DNA from: Guopingia tenuis
Lineage (GTDB): Bacteria > Bacillota > Clostridia > Christensenellales > Christensenellaceae
DNA: 64,000 nt
NCBI RefSeq assembly: GCF_014384805.1
Contig: NZ_JACRSS010000006.1
Location: 1 to 64,000 of the forward strand
Direction: 5' to 3'
Part shown: piece by piece, positions 52,510 to 61,341 of the stretch
Layout: each line of letters begins with the position of its first letter
How positions within the stretch are numbered: position 1 is the stretch's first letter
The notes under the pieces: generated by a model
What the model saw: only the letters and a program-made list of their open reading frames with translations
Told to the model about the DNA's origin: nothing
Database searches by the model: none
Position numbers and translations under genes: made by a program

Positions 52510-52660
52510 TGCATAGTTTTTTGAACACATCGTTTGCGAGCCGGGCGGCTTTCTCCCATTCCCCATTCATATGGTGCCCGCCGGCACTAAAGGAACCAAA
52601 GTCATTTTTATGACCTCCGATCTGCTTAATCAGCTCGGCAGGACTGTTTTATTCACGATG
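52510..52660 (-). pseudogene. Remnant of a coding sequence next to tRNA-Ser
   Basis: On the minus strand one frame reads ELIKQIGGHKNDFGSFSAGG followed by NGEWEKAARLANDVFKKL, with in-frame stops upstream and no start. The QIGGHKN..SAGG pattern faintly recalls the C-terminal domain of DHH-type phosphoesterases. It looks decayed. Confidence 0.4.
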
Positions 52661-52764
52661 CGATGCAAAAGCCCGGCGATACTATGGCTGTTTGTTTAGC
52701 GCGCGAAATAATGCCTCCACCGCCTGCCATTTATTCGCGGGCGTGCGCTTTTGATGACAACAGT

Positions 52765-53222
52765 TCAGCCGCAGACCTTACACCGGCCGCGGTTGCCGGC
52801 CTGGGCAATGGTTCCGGATTTGATGGTTTTGGAGCGCTTCAAGGTGGCGCAGTTTCTGGAGATATGGTATTTCCCGCCGGAGGGCGTCCAATAGACGGTT
52901 GCAGATTCTTCCCTGAAGGGCTTTGGCGTGGGCTTGGGCGCAGCCGCAGGCTTCTGGGTGGCGGCAGGAGCCTTTGTGGCCGATGCCTTTTTGGTTGCCG
53001 AGGGCTTTTTGGCAGCCGCTGGTTTTGCGGCAGCCGGCGCCTTCACGGAAGGGGAAGGCGAGGGAGATGGTGTTGGAATCACCGTGGGCGTCGGAGACGG
53101 AGACCACGTTGGGGCAGGAAACGGCGTGGCAGAGGCGCTGGGCGTTTGCGCCGGGGCAGAACCGCAGGCCCAAAGAGCGCAAGAGACAGCAAAACAACGG
53201 CAGACAAAACAAATTTCCGCAT
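52765..53222 (-). pseudogene. Lipoprotein gene with a single-base frameshift in its signal peptide
   Basis: From the ATG at 53222 the frame gives a good signal peptide, MRKFVLSAVVLLSLALFG. It then leaves the frame that carries the rest: ACGSAPAQTPSASATPFPAP, a long Pro/Ala/Lys linker, and a C-terminal domain TVYWTPSGGKYHISRNCATL ... CKVCG with one His and three Cys. One extra G in the GGG run opposite 53169-53171 would restore a perfect lipobox (LFGAC). Either a real recent pseudogene or a sequence error. No good ribosome site is seen. Confidence 0.6.
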
Positions 53223-53470
53223 GAGACTTTTATATCAGTTCAAAGTATTGTAATAGTTGAAAATTATGCAATATAAATATATTACAAATGGGCCGCCGCA
53301 CAAGAGGAATCCGGGGAGAGGAACGAAGAAAGATGAAAAACGACGAAAAATAGATTTTTACCGGGACGGAAAACATGGGGGAATGGAAAAGAATTTGTGC
53401 CGGGAAGGTGGTTTCCCCGCGGCGTCTATGCTACAATATAGACAAATTTCAATAGAAAGCGGGTGAAATC

Positions 53471-53830
53471 ATGGAAAAGGAAACACGCAGGGAGATTATG
53501 GAAAAGACGCGGGCCCTGATGGAAGCGCCGACCTGCAGCAGCGAGGCAAAGGCGGCGGCGCAGCGCTGGCTGGATGCCGCGGGCACCGAGGCGGAAAAAG
53601 AGGAAACCCAGCGGTATATAAAGGAGCTGGAAGGGGATATCATGCCGGTGGATATGCTCATCAGCTTTGCCAAATCCGAAAAAGGAGCCGCCTATTTTGG
53701 GGCGGAAAAGGCTGCGGAGGTGGCCGCCCATGGGGAGGAGATCCGGGCTGCGGGCGCGCAGTACTGCGACTGCCCTGCCTGCGCCATTGTGGCAGAGATT
53801 CTGGATAAAAAGGAAGATCTTTTGAAATAA
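53471..53830 (+). CDS. Small conserved soluble protein of unknown function
   Basis: The 119-aa acidic helical protein opens MEKETRREIMEKTRALMEAP, followed by TCSSEAKAAAQRWLDAAGTE, and ends CDCPACAIVAEILDKKEDLL. Cys occurs only in TCSS and the CDCPAC motif, a possible metal site. I recall close relatives across Clostridia, sometimes labelled Hsp90-like without support; there is no Hsp90 domain here. GGGTGAAATC precedes the ATG. Confidence 0.75.
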   Translation: MEKETRREIMEKTRALMEAPTCSSEAKAAAQRWLDAAGTEAEKEETQRYIKELEGDIMPVDMLISFAKSEKGAAYFGAEKAAEVAAHGEEIRAAGAQYCDCPACAIVAEILDKKEDLLK

Positions 53831-53847
53831 CGCCATGGCTTTTAAGG

Positions 53848-53877
53848 CGCCCGCCGGTTCCGGCGGGCGTTTTTTTA
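53848..53877 (+). terminator. Terminator of the small soluble protein gene
   Basis: CGCCCGCCG / CGGCGGGCG stem, GTTC loop, then a run of T. Confidence 0.92.
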
Positions 53878-54041
53878 TTTTGCGCAGGCCGGAAAGCAGA
53901 GTGCTTGTGCCGGGAAATGCCCGGCAAACGGGGAGGGGAAAGCGGCGCCGGAGAAACAGGCCCGGGGGCGTTTTATTGTGAAAAAGAAAAAAGACAGCCC
54001 GGAATCCCGGGCTGCCTGATTCGGCGGATTATTCCGCTCGC

Positions 54042-54620
54042 TTATTTCAATTTATTGCCGCATCCGCCGCAAAATTCATCGGCAGAGGAAACTGTGGCGC
54101 CGCACTGCGGGCACTTCACGGTCTGCTGAGCGCCGCAGGCCGGGCAGAAGTTCGTGTCCGCCGCAATCGACGCGCCGCAGGAAACGCAGGAGCGCGCCCC
54201 GGCAGCCGCCTGCTGACGGCTCTGCATCTGCTTGACAAGGCCGGAGGAGCGAAGGGCCAGAACCAGAAGCCAAACCGCCGCGCCGGTATAGAGCAGATAG
54301 GAGAACTGGATGATGAATCCCCGGAAGGTGACCAGGGAGACGATGAACATGATAAGCTCCAACAGGCCGAATACGCTCATGGAGATGATGATTCCCATAT
54401 CATCCTTGCGGACGAAGCAGAGGAACAGGCCAAAGAGCAGGAGCAGCGTGCCCAGAGCGTTGAACAGATCCGAAGCGGTGATGGAACTGATGGAAATGAT
54501 AGATGCCAGAATCAGGAACAGAAGGCCCAGGCCATAGAAAATATAGTTGACCTTGAGCATGCTGTTGAAAGCGGGGATGGATTCAAAATGTTCTTTGAGT
54601 GCTTTGCGGTAATCAGACAT
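54042..54620 (-). CDS. Membrane protein with C-terminal double zinc ribbon
   Basis: The 192-aa protein has about four membrane helices between residues 25 and 125. Cytosolic zinc ribbons follow: CVSCGASIAADTNFCPACG and CPQCGATVSSADEFCGGCG. Such DZANK-type tails are common in Firmicutes membrane proteins of unknown role. It lies downstream of a second zinc-ribbon membrane gene on the same strand and is probably co-transcribed. Confidence 0.82.
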   Translation of the reverse strand: MSDYRKALKEHFESIPAFNSMLKVNYIFYGLGLLFLILASIISISSITASDLFNALGTLLLLFGLFLCFVRKDDMGIIISMSVFGLLELIMFIVSLVTFRGFIIQFSYLLYTGAAVWLLVLALRSSGLVKQMQSRQQAAAGARSCVSCGASIAADTNFCPACGAQQTVKCPQCGATVSSADEFCGGCGNKLK

Positions 54621-54664
54621 GAGAAAATGTCTCCTTTCTTATATTCAATATTAAAATCAATAGA

Positions 54665-55321
54665 TTACTTAGCCGATGGAATCTGCGCGCCGCAATGGGT
54701 GCAGAACCGGGCGCCGGGCTTCAGGGCCGTTCCGCAGGAAGGGCAGTTGGCCGGCGGCTGCTGCGCAGGGGCTGCCTGGGGCTGCTCCGATGGTTGGGGC
54801 TGCGGGGCGGGAGCCTGCTGCGGCTGCGGCGGAGTATACGGAGGCTGGTAGGGCTGTTGATAGGGCGGCTGCTGATAGGGCTGCTGGCCATAAGGCGGCT
54901 GCTGTCCATAGGGATATTGCCCATAGGGCTGGCCGCTCACTTTTTTCTTCCCCAGAAGCCGGATGGCGGCGATAAGGGAGAAGATGAACGTGAGAAGCAG
55001 AATGACGATGATGCCGATGAAAACGAGCGTAAGGCCGGTGACTGTTTCCTGATCGAAAAATATGCCGTAATAGGGAAGGGAATCAAACATGGAAACCAGG
55101 AAGAGCAGAGTCATCAGCCCCGAGATGATGGAACCGATGAGGACGGACACCCCGTTGGGAATGCTCACGAGCACGCATATGGCGACCATGCCCATGATAA
55201 TCAGCCATACGCTGGGCACCAAATCGGAAATAGACGATACAACGACGGAAACGATGATCAAAACTGTGAGGAGATAGCTCAATACCATCGCTGTGACACG
55301 AAAGCCTGTTGACTTTTTCAT
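54665..55321 (-). CDS. Membrane protein with PYGQQP-rich linker and zinc ribbon
   Basis: The 218-aa protein has about four membrane helices in residues 10-130, a Pro/Tyr/Gln-rich repeat linker (QYPYGQQPPYGQQPYQQPPY), and a C-terminal zinc ribbon CPSCGTALKPGARFCTHCG. The start at 55321 follows GGAGG. Function unknown. Confidence 0.8.
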   Translation of the reverse strand: MKKSTGFRVTAMVLSYLLTVLIIVSVVVSSISDLVPSVWLIIMGMVAICVLVSIPNGVSVLIGSIISGLMTLLFLVSMFDSLPYYGIFFDQETVTGLTLVFIGIIVILLLTFIFSLIAAIRLLGKKKVSGQPYGQYPYGQQPPYGQQPYQQPPYQQPYQPPYTPPQPQQAPAPQPQPSEQPQAAPAQQPPANCPSCGTALKPGARFCTHCGAQIPSAK

Positions 55322-55572
55322 GATTTTCCTCCAACTTTTTTTATAAATATATGAAAGATATAACCTACTTATCATTTTATCGAATCCAAAGGGATTGTCA
55401 ATATTTCGGCAGGGTTTTTTTGGCAGATCCGAAAGAATTAAAGGGGTTGGAGCGGATTTATGAAAGGGATCGGCAGAGGGACGGAGCGGCGGCGGAAAGA
55501 AGGCGCCGCAGAGAGCGTGAAAGGGGAAGAAAGGGCTTTGCCCGGCCGATACTGTTTAGGAGAATAAAAAGA

Positions 55573-55598
55573 GGAGCGCAGATGATTTTCTGCGCTCC
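55573..55598 (-). terminator. Terminator of the ridA gene
   Basis: On the minus strand GGAGCGCAGA pairs with TCTGCGCTCC, followed by TCTTTTTATT. The rest of 55322-55607 shows no gene. Confidence 0.85.
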
Positions 55599-55607
55599 CT
55601 TTGCTTT

Positions 55608-55985
55608 TTATCCCACAATGGCGATGGCTTCTACCTCCACCAGCACACCTTTGGGCAGCGTCCTGACGGCGACGCAGCTCCGGGCGGGCTTGGTCACGAA
55701 ATACCTGGCATACACGGCGTTGAATGCGGCAAAGTCCTTCATATCCGCTAAAAAGCAGGTGGTTTTGACGACGCTTTCAAAGCCGGAACCACCGGCGGCC
55801 AGCACAGCGGCCAGATTTTTCATGACCTGTTCGGCCTGAGCGGTGATCTCACTGCCCACGACTTCGCCGCTTTGGGGGTCGCAGGGGATCTGGCCGGAGG
55901 TGAACAGAAAGCCGCCGCACGCCTTGGCCTGGGAATACGGACCGATGGCGGCCGGAGCCTTTGTGGTTTCAATGGTTTGGATCAT
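55608..55985 (-). CDS. RidA-family enamine/imine deaminase
   Basis: The 125-aa trimeric enzyme type has APAAIGPYSQAKACGGFLFT, SGQIPCDP and the conserved Arg in PARSCVAVRTLPKGVLVEVE, followed by AIAIVG. It hydrolyses reactive 2-iminoacids formed by PLP enzymes. It sits directly after the ROK regulator (28-base gap) and may share its transcript. Confidence 0.93.
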   Translation of the reverse strand: MIQTIETTKAPAAIGPYSQAKACGGFLFTSGQIPCDPQSGEVVGSEITAQAEQVMKNLAAVLAAGGSGFESVVKTTCFLADMKDFAAFNAVYARYFVTKPARSCVAVRTLPKGVLVEVEAIAIVG

Positions 55986-56013
55986 GGTTGTTCCTCCTTC
56001 TTATTTCAAAATA

Positions 56014-57291
56014 TTAAAGAATCAGCGTATCAAAATGATGGTTGGAGACCGAGAGGCTGGCGCCCAGGATATAGGGTTCCTGCTCCCGGTAATCCGGCGA
56101 AAGATCCAGCTGGGAATAATCCAGATGGATGTTGCCGCATAGGCGGAACCGATTGAAGTTCAGCACCTTTTCCCGCAGCCGCCGGAGAAAATAGTCCCCC
56201 TCAGAGGCAAAAAAGCCCTGGAGAACCACGCGCTTGGCGCTGTTCAGGCTGATGAGGTTGTGGATCAGGATGGAAAAGATTTCCACGAGATAGTCCACAA
56301 GGCTCTGCCCAAAGGGATCGCCCTGGCTGGCGGCGGCGAAGATATCCCGCGGGGCCAGGGAGCCCGAAAGAAATTTCTGACTGACCGGAGAGGCGGGATA
56401 TTTCTGCCATTCCATGGAAGCACGCTCCAACAGGGTGGTTTCCCCCACCAGCGTCGCCAGACAGCCATGCCGCCCGCAGGCGCACCGCTTGGGCGAATGG
56501 GGGTCGATGATGATATGCCCAAAATCGCCCACCACGCCATCGTATCCCGGAACCAGCTTCTGCTTGGTCAAAAGGCTGGCCCCCACCAGAAAATATTTGG
56601 TGGAAATGACGATGACCGGGTTGTTTTTCCGGTTTTCCTCGAAAAGGAACTCGGCATAGGCGGAAAAGCGGTGAGCCGTGTCGATAAAGATATCCACGGG
56701 GAAGGCGAGCCCCTTGCGGATATCCTCCCGGAGGGGAAGATGCGTCCCCCAGGGTTCATGGGTGGGATAGAGGAGGGTTCCGGTGTTGGTGTTTACAATT
56801 CCGCTGCAGGCCACGGCGATCCCCATGATCTGGTCGGTCGGCACGCCGGTTTCCCCGAGGGTTTGGGTGATTGCCCGGAGAATTCCAGAGAGCAGGGCCG
56901 GATAGCCGGCCTCCGGGTCCAGTTCTTCCGTACGGCTATACCGCACCCGCCCCAAAAGGCCAGTCAGGGAACAGACGATCCGATCCGGCTGAATGATGGA
57001 AAGGACGATGGTATAGCCATATTCGGGATTCAGGGCAAATAGTTCGGGCTTTTTCCCTCCATCTGAAGTGGATTCCCCTTTTCCCGCTGAAAGAAGGATT
57101 CCCGCATGGCAGAGATCCGCAAACATTTTAGAGATGGTGGTTTTGCTCAGGTTGGTTTTTTCCGAAAGCTCGCTGATGGATATTTCATCAACCAGCTGCA
57201 GCAGGGACAGGATCATTTTCTGATTATGCTGCCTTATATTTTTCGGCTTGCGGCTGGAATAAAAATTGCTCACATTTTTCTCCTTTTTCAT
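56014..57291 (-). CDS. ROK-family transcriptional repressor
   Basis: The 425-aa NagC/XylR-like protein has an N-terminal winged helix (EISISELSEKTNLSKTTISK), then the ROK kinase-like fold with GVVGDFGHIIIDPHSPKRCA and the zinc motif CACGRHGCL. The sugar-site residues are partly altered (the usual EIGH is DFGH), so the effector may not be a simple sugar. The target operon is unknown; the divergent Liv operon lies ~650 bp to the right. Confidence 0.88.
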   Translation of the reverse strand: MKKEKNVSNFYSSRKPKNIRQHNQKMILSLLQLVDEISISELSEKTNLSKTTISKMFADLCHAGILLSAGKGESTSDGGKKPELFALNPEYGYTIVLSIIQPDRIVCSLTGLLGRVRYSRTEELDPEAGYPALLSGILRAITQTLGETGVPTDQIMGIAVACSGIVNTNTGTLLYPTHEPWGTHLPLREDIRKGLAFPVDIFIDTAHRFSAYAEFLFEENRKNNPVIVISTKYFLVGASLLTKQKLVPGYDGVVGDFGHIIIDPHSPKRCACGRHGCLATLVGETTLLERASMEWQKYPASPVSQKFLSGSLAPRDIFAAASQGDPFGQSLVDYLVEIFSILIHNLISLNSAKRVVLQGFFASEGDYFLRRLREKVLNFNRFRLCGNIHLDYSQLDLSPDYREQEPYILGASLSVSNHHFDTLIL

Positions 57292-57379
57292 TCAGTTTTA
57301 GCGGAAACATGGGAATACAGTATTTATATTCCACAAAGCATGGGGGAAATCCTCTTTATGCCAAAGAAGCGGGGCGGCC

Positions 57380-57754
57380 TCAGGGGCGGACCGGCAATTC
57401 CACGACCTCCACACGGTAGCCATCCGGGTCCTCCACAAAATAGAGCCGGAGCTCGGGCTCCTCCAAAACGACAATGCCCGCCGCCTTATGCTTTTGAAGG
57501 AGCGCATCATAGGAATCCGTATAAAAAGCCACATGGAATTCCTTTTCCCCCAGGGCATAGGGGGTCTTGCGGTCCCGGTTCCAGGTAAGCTCCAGACGAA
57601 AATCCGAAGCGTCATTGCCAAGAAAGGCCAGACGAAGGGCACCCTCATATGCCGTGAGCTGGCGCATAACCCGCAGGCCGAACTGCTCGGCATAAAACGC
57701 GCAGCTGCGCTCGATATCCAAAACGCTGTGGTTGCAGTGATAAAAACGGACCAT
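57380..57754 (-). CDS. VOC-superfamily (glyoxalase I-like) protein
   Basis: The 124-aa protein has paired beta-alpha-beta3 modules: HCNHSVLDIERSCAFYAEQF, then HVAFYTDSYDALLQKHKAAG and YFVEDPDGYRVEVVE. Metal ligands expected at His (CNHSV), Glu (FRLELTW), His (FHVAF) and Glu (VEVVE) are present. Lactoylglutathione-lyase or methylmalonyl-CoA-epimerase-like chemistry is possible. Confidence 0.85.
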   Translation of the reverse strand: MVRFYHCNHSVLDIERSCAFYAEQFGLRVMRQLTAYEGALRLAFLGNDASDFRLELTWNRDRKTPYALGEKEFHVAFYTDSYDALLQKHKAAGIVVLEEPELRLYFVEDPDGYRVEVVELPVRP

Positions 57755-57905
57755 AGTTTCCTCCTGATATTTTATATGGATTGGTTTTGGTGAAAAAAGA
57801 GGGGCTGCTGGATTTGGGAGGAGCTTTTCTCCTCTCTATTATCCCGGGTATTCTTTGAAAAGTCAATAAGCAAAGAAAATTTTTAAATAAAGTTTTAAAA
57901 CTATA

Positions 57906-57934
57906 TTGACAAATTAAAAAACCTCCCGTATAAT
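57906..57934 (+). promoter_or_regulatory. Consensus promoter of the opine-synthase-like/Liv operon
   Basis: TTGACA (57906-57911), 17-bp spacer, TATAAT (57929-57934): an exact sigma-A consensus, so transcription should start near 57941. Confidence 0.9.
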
Positions 57935-57940
57935 CGAATC

Positions 57941-58227
57941 ATAGCAAACATCCTTTGGAAAACATCACAAGCAAAAGAACATAAAACGACCCTTAGAGAT
58001 AATTCAATACCCAACCGCTTCTTTAGAAAACCCCGCATGGGGGAGACAAAGAGGACCGCAGAAGGAGTTTCTCCTTCTGTTGCGTACCAGCAGCCCTGGG
58101 TAGAGCTCGCCCCGGCCTGCGCATAAACCACAAGGAAGAAGGCGGGAGCCGAGCCTATGGATTTGGGATTTCTCGCGGCGCCTGGCCTTCGGAAAAGAAA
58201 CAACATCATGTTAGGAGGTAGTGAAAA
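57941..58227 (+). promoter_or_regulatory. Long structured 5' leader, possible riboswitch or attenuator
   Basis: About 287 nt lie between the expected start and the first gene, with several stems: CCCCGCATGGGG (58033-58044) and a perfect 9-bp hairpin CAGAAGGAG/CTCCTTCTG (58061-58081) are the clearest. It ends in AGGAGG at 58213-58218. No match to a riboswitch class that I know, and no T-run terminator within it. No supportable gene on either strand. Confidence 0.55.
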
Positions 58228-58662
58228 GTGTCCGAGAAGAGAATCTTAATTGAGTGGCCGTCGCTAGGCGCGAAGGTTCAGATGTGCAAAACCGATAAGA
58301 ACGCCAAAATGTTCGATGAATACTGCAACCGGCTGCCCTATCATGCGCTGCAGATCCACGCCATGGTGGCGGGATATCAGTGGTATCATTACAGCCCCTG
58401 TGTGGTGGACGAAGTGACCGACCTGATCGATTATAACCCCAAGCTGGACGAAATCGACGACGGATGGCTGCTCTGGACGCCGCTGGCCGGCCTGGTGGGC
58501 TGCGCCTATGGCCATAACACCGAATATCTGCGCACCATCCCCATCGCCAAAGTGCGGGACGAGGATCTGGAAACCCTGCGCAGTGTGGGAAAACGCATTT
58601 GGGAATCTGTAATGTACACGAAGGAAATCATCGAAGTGCGTTACAGCGTAATTGAAGCATAA
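58228..58662 (+). CDS. Cyclophilin-like-fold protein, DUF3830/cucumopine synthase N-domain-like
   Basis: The 144-aa protein starts at GTG 58228, nine bases after AGGAGG. It opens KRILIEWPSLGAKVQM, has the aromatic stretch HAMVAGYQWYHYSPC and ends GKRIWESVMYTKEIIEVRY. These are patterns I associate with the DUF3830 cyclophilin-like family and with the core of cucumopine/mikimopine synthases, which condense His and 2-oxoglutarate. No signal peptide. The enzymatic assignment is by recalled resemblance and needs a profile search; the operon link to a Liv-type importer suggests metabolism of an imported amino-acid derivative. Confidence 0.55.
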   Translation: MSEKRILIEWPSLGAKVQMCKTDKNAKMFDEYCNRLPYHALQIHAMVAGYQWYHYSPCVVDEVTDLIDYNPKLDEIDDGWLLWTPLAGLVGCAYGHNTEYLRTIPIAKVRDEDLETLRSVGKRIWESVMYTKEIIEVRYSVIEA

Positions 58663-58675
58663 GGAGGTGCCGCAA

Positions 58676-59245
58676 GTGAACGCAAGATGTGAAGAACTGG
58701 CCAAAATTCTCGATGCCGAGAGAGAAAAGCTGACGATTGAGGAGCCTATGGACAGCAAACGGCTCCGGCTGGGCCTGATGGATCCGCCGGCGGGTGCATA
58801 TAATCAGTATTTCACCAACCATTTCTTTGCCGACGCAGAGATCCGCGGGCTGGGCATGAACCTGAACACCATCGACCACTGCCTGCGCGACGACAAATTC
58901 ACCATGGAGCAGATCCGCGTGATCGCGGGCTATATGCTTCCCTTCAGCGGCGAATTTCTCGATTATGCGGGCCTGCGCGACGTTTGGAAATACCTGAGCG
59001 AATTCATCGAAATGGTCAACACCATTGACGAGAAGGAGGATCTGAAAAACGTCTGCCGCGCCCTCATGATCTATTTGAACTATGTCCATGCGTGGACGCA
59101 CTTCTATGCGCCCTGGGGCGCCGGCGGCAGCGCTTTCAACTTCCGTTCCAAGGAAGAACGGGCGGGGCTGGAAGCCTATTTCGCCTCGGAAGACGCCCTG
59201 AAGAAGGCATATCCCTTTGACCGGGGGCAGAAAAACCTGAAATAA
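58676..59245 (+). CDS. Helical protein, cucumopine synthase C-terminal-domain-like
   Basis: The 189-aa mostly helical protein starts at GTG 58676, eight bases after AAGGAGG. It includes MDPPAGAYNQYFTNHFFADA and conserved aromatic/His residues in YLNYVHAWTHFYAPWGAGG. I believe it corresponds to the helical bundle that forms the C-terminal half of cucumopine synthase, here a separate gene. With its neighbour it would make a split two-subunit enzyme. Function is inferred. Confidence 0.5.
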   Translation: MNARCEELAKILDAEREKLTIEEPMDSKRLRLGLMDPPAGAYNQYFTNHFFADAEIRGLGMNLNTIDHCLRDDKFTMEQIRVIAGYMLPFSGEFLDYAGLRDVWKYLSEFIEMVNTIDEKEDLKNVCRALMIYLNYVHAWTHFYAPWGAGGSAFNFRSKEERAGLEAYFASEDALKKAYPFDRGQKNLK

Positions 59246-59436
59246 GGGGTCTTTTTCGACCGGAAAATACCTCGGGCGGCGGCTTCGGATATGCCCGGGC
59301 CGCCCGCCCATCAAAATCACTCCAAAAAGCAAAGGGCTCCGCTTTGGGCGGGCCCCCATCCGCACTGTCTGATCATTGTAACGTAAGCATTGCAATCCAC
59401 TTGAAAACAAGTTTATAAAGGTTAGGGGAAATGACT
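59246..59436 (+). promoter_or_regulatory. Intercistronic hairpins and possible internal promoter before livH
   Basis: GGGCGGC (about 59274) can pair with GCCGCCC (about 59299), and AAAGGGC...GCCC repeats follow, a likely attenuating structure. TTGCAA (59390-59395) with TTATAA (59413-59418), 17-bp spacer, could be an internal promoter for the transporter genes. Confidence 0.45.
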
Positions 59437-60324
59437 ATGCATCCCGAATTGGTGTATTTTTTAAAGCAACTCATCAATGGTCTTTCCGTGGGCGGAATGT
59501 ATGCTGTGATTGCCATTGGCTATAGCATGGTATACTCCATCCTGTATATGATGAATTTTGCTCATGGAGATATCTATATCTTTGGAACCTTCATTGCCAT
59601 GGCCCTTCTGGCGTCTTCGCTGCCGCCTTGGCTGGCAATTCTTTTGGCGGCGGTCTTCGGCGGCGTGATTGCCATGACCGTGGAACGGACGGTATACCGC
59701 CCGGTGCGCCATGCAAACCGTATTGTTCCCATGATCAGCGCCCTGGGGGCGGCGCTGGTGCTGCGGACGGTGGCCCAGGTCATCTGGGGGCCGCAGCAGA
59801 TCGTTTATCCTTCCATCATTCCAGAAAATGTCATCCAGCTGGGGGATTTTCAGATTCTTTCCCAGAACATCCTTTCTATCGCGGTGGCAGGAGCCTGTGT
59901 GCTGCTGTTCACCATCCTCATCAAGTTTACAAAAATCGGAAAAGCAACCCAATGCGTCATTCAGGATATCAACACATCCAGCCTCATGGGCATTCCGGTG
60001 AATACCATCATCCCCATGGTCTATTGGCTGGGCGGCTTCTTCGGCGTCATCGGCGGCGTGATGATCTCCTCCTATTACAGCGTGATCAGCATTGAAATGG
60101 GCCTCTGGGGCACCTGCAAAGCATGGGCCGCGGCCCAGCTGGGCGGTGTTGGGAGTTTCTATGGCGCCTTTTTGGGCGGCATCCTGCTGGGCGTTCTGGA
60201 GACGCTGGCGGCGGCCTATCTGGGCGCCGGGTTTAAGGATTCCATCGGCTATATCGCCATCGTCCTCATCCTCTTGTTCCGGCCTCAGGGTCTGTTCGGA
60301 AAGAAAAAGGCGGTGAAAGTATGA
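59437..60324 (+). CDS. livH: Branched-chain/amide-type ABC permease LivH
   Basis: The 295-aa membrane protein has about eight helices, with the family opening INGLSVGGMYAVIAIGYSMV and the GAFLGGILLGVLE segment near the C-terminus. I chose ATG 59437, as GGGG at 59425-59428 is too close to the ATG at 59431. Together with LivM it forms the channel. The actual substrate of Liv systems varies (amino acids, urea, short amides). Confidence 0.93.
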   Translation: MHPELVYFLKQLINGLSVGGMYAVIAIGYSMVYSILYMMNFAHGDIYIFGTFIAMALLASSLPPWLAILLAAVFGGVIAMTVERTVYRPVRHANRIVPMISALGAALVLRTVAQVIWGPQQIVYPSIIPENVIQLGDFQILSQNILSIAVAGACVLLFTILIKFTKIGKATQCVIQDINTSSLMGIPVNTIIPMVYWLGGFFGVIGGVMISSYYSVISIEMGLWGTCKAWAAAQLGGVGSFYGAFLGGILLGVLETLAAAYLGAGFKDSIGYIAIVLILLFRPQGLFGKKKAVKV

Positions 60325-61340
60325 CATTTGCATCTCTGAAAAAAGCTGTAAACGCCAGAAAATGGCCGGTTCTGATCGTCTGCCTGGTGCTGCTGGTGGC
60401 GGCGCCCATCGTCATCCAGCATGGCCTTGTCCTCACGGTGATGATCTATATCATGCTCTATTCCATCCTGAGCATGGGGGATATGGTCATCCTGGGCTAT
60501 GGCGGCATGCTGAATATGGGACACACCGCTTTTTACGGTGTGGGCGCCTATGTCTCGGCACTGCTGGCCCTGCATACCGACCTGCCGTTTATCGCCTGCT
60601 TTCTCATCGCGGGCATTGCGGCGGCCATCTTCGGCTTTCTGCTTTCGGTGCCCTGCCTGCGGGTTTCGGCAGACTTCCTGGGGCTCATCACACTGGCCTT
60701 TCTGGAGCTGTTCAAGGCGGTGGTCACCAACTGGACGGCTGTTACCCGCGGCCCCATGGGGCTGGTGGGCATCCCTTCGGCGTCCCTGTTCGGCTTTGAA
60801 TTCAACACACAGATCCGCTTTTACTATCTGATCTTCGTGGTGCTGATCCTGGTGTATTTTATCCTGAGCCGCATGATGAAAGCGCCCTTCGGGCGGGCCT
60901 TGCAAGCCACCCGGGACGATGAAATCGGCGCGCGGGCCGTCGGGATCGACGTCAACCGGCAAAAGGTATATGCCTTTGTTGTGGGCGCGGCTGTGGCCGG
61001 CCTGGCAGGCAGCCTGTTTGCTCATTATGTGGGCTTTATCGCCCCCAACTCCTTTGCGCTGGATGCGACGCTTCTCATCACGCAGATGTGCATTCTGGGC
61101 GGCCTGGGCAGCCTGAAAGGCGCGATTTTCGGCGCAGCCTTTTTCACAATCATGCCGGAAATCATCCGCCCGCTGGCGGAATACCGCGTGGGCGTGGGCG
61201 GCGTCATCATGCTGCTGGTGATTCTCATCCGGCCCCAGGGCGTTCTGGGTTCCCGGGCTTTCGCCGGGAAAGGCGGCATTTTTGGAAATCTGGGCCGCCA
61301 GCTCAAGCGCCGCCAGGCTGCGCTGGCAAGGAGGAAGTGA
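60321..61340 (+). CDS. livM: Branched-chain/amide-type ABC permease LivM
   Basis: The 339-aa membrane protein contains MGDMVILGYGGMLNMGHTAF, ISADFLGL-like VSADFLGLITLAF and GGLGSLKGAIFGAAFFTIMP, all LivM hallmarks. It is coupled to livH by a four-base overlap. Confidence 0.94.
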   Translation: MTFASLKKAVNARKWPVLIVCLVLLVAAPIVIQHGLVLTVMIYIMLYSILSMGDMVILGYGGMLNMGHTAFYGVGAYVSALLALHTDLPFIACFLIAGIAAAIFGFLLSVPCLRVSADFLGLITLAFLELFKAVVTNWTAVTRGPMGLVGIPSASLFGFEFNTQIRFYYLIFVVLILVYFILSRMMKAPFGRALQATRDDEIGARAVGIDVNRQKVYAFVVGAAVAGLAGSLFAHYVGFIAPNSFALDATLLITQMCILGGLGSLKGAIFGAAFFTIMPEIIRPLAEYRVGVGGVIMLLVILIRPQGVLGSRAFAGKGGIFGNLGRQLKRRQAALARRK

Positions 61341-61341
61341 T

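Noticed and set aside
52269..52570. Leftward short frames crossing tRNA-Ser (RDLNPGYAINV-type peptide)
   Set aside because: This peptide is the well-known artefact of translating tRNA-Ser in antisense.
58033..58086. T-box leader
   Set aside because: GGACCGCAG slightly recalls the T-box TGGNACCGCG element, but the conserved core, specifier loop and terminator/antiterminator pair are missing.
57901..58209. Leftward frame of ~102 codons antisense to the structured leader
   Set aside because: It covers a consensus promoter and stem-loop leader in antisense; no ribosome site or domain.
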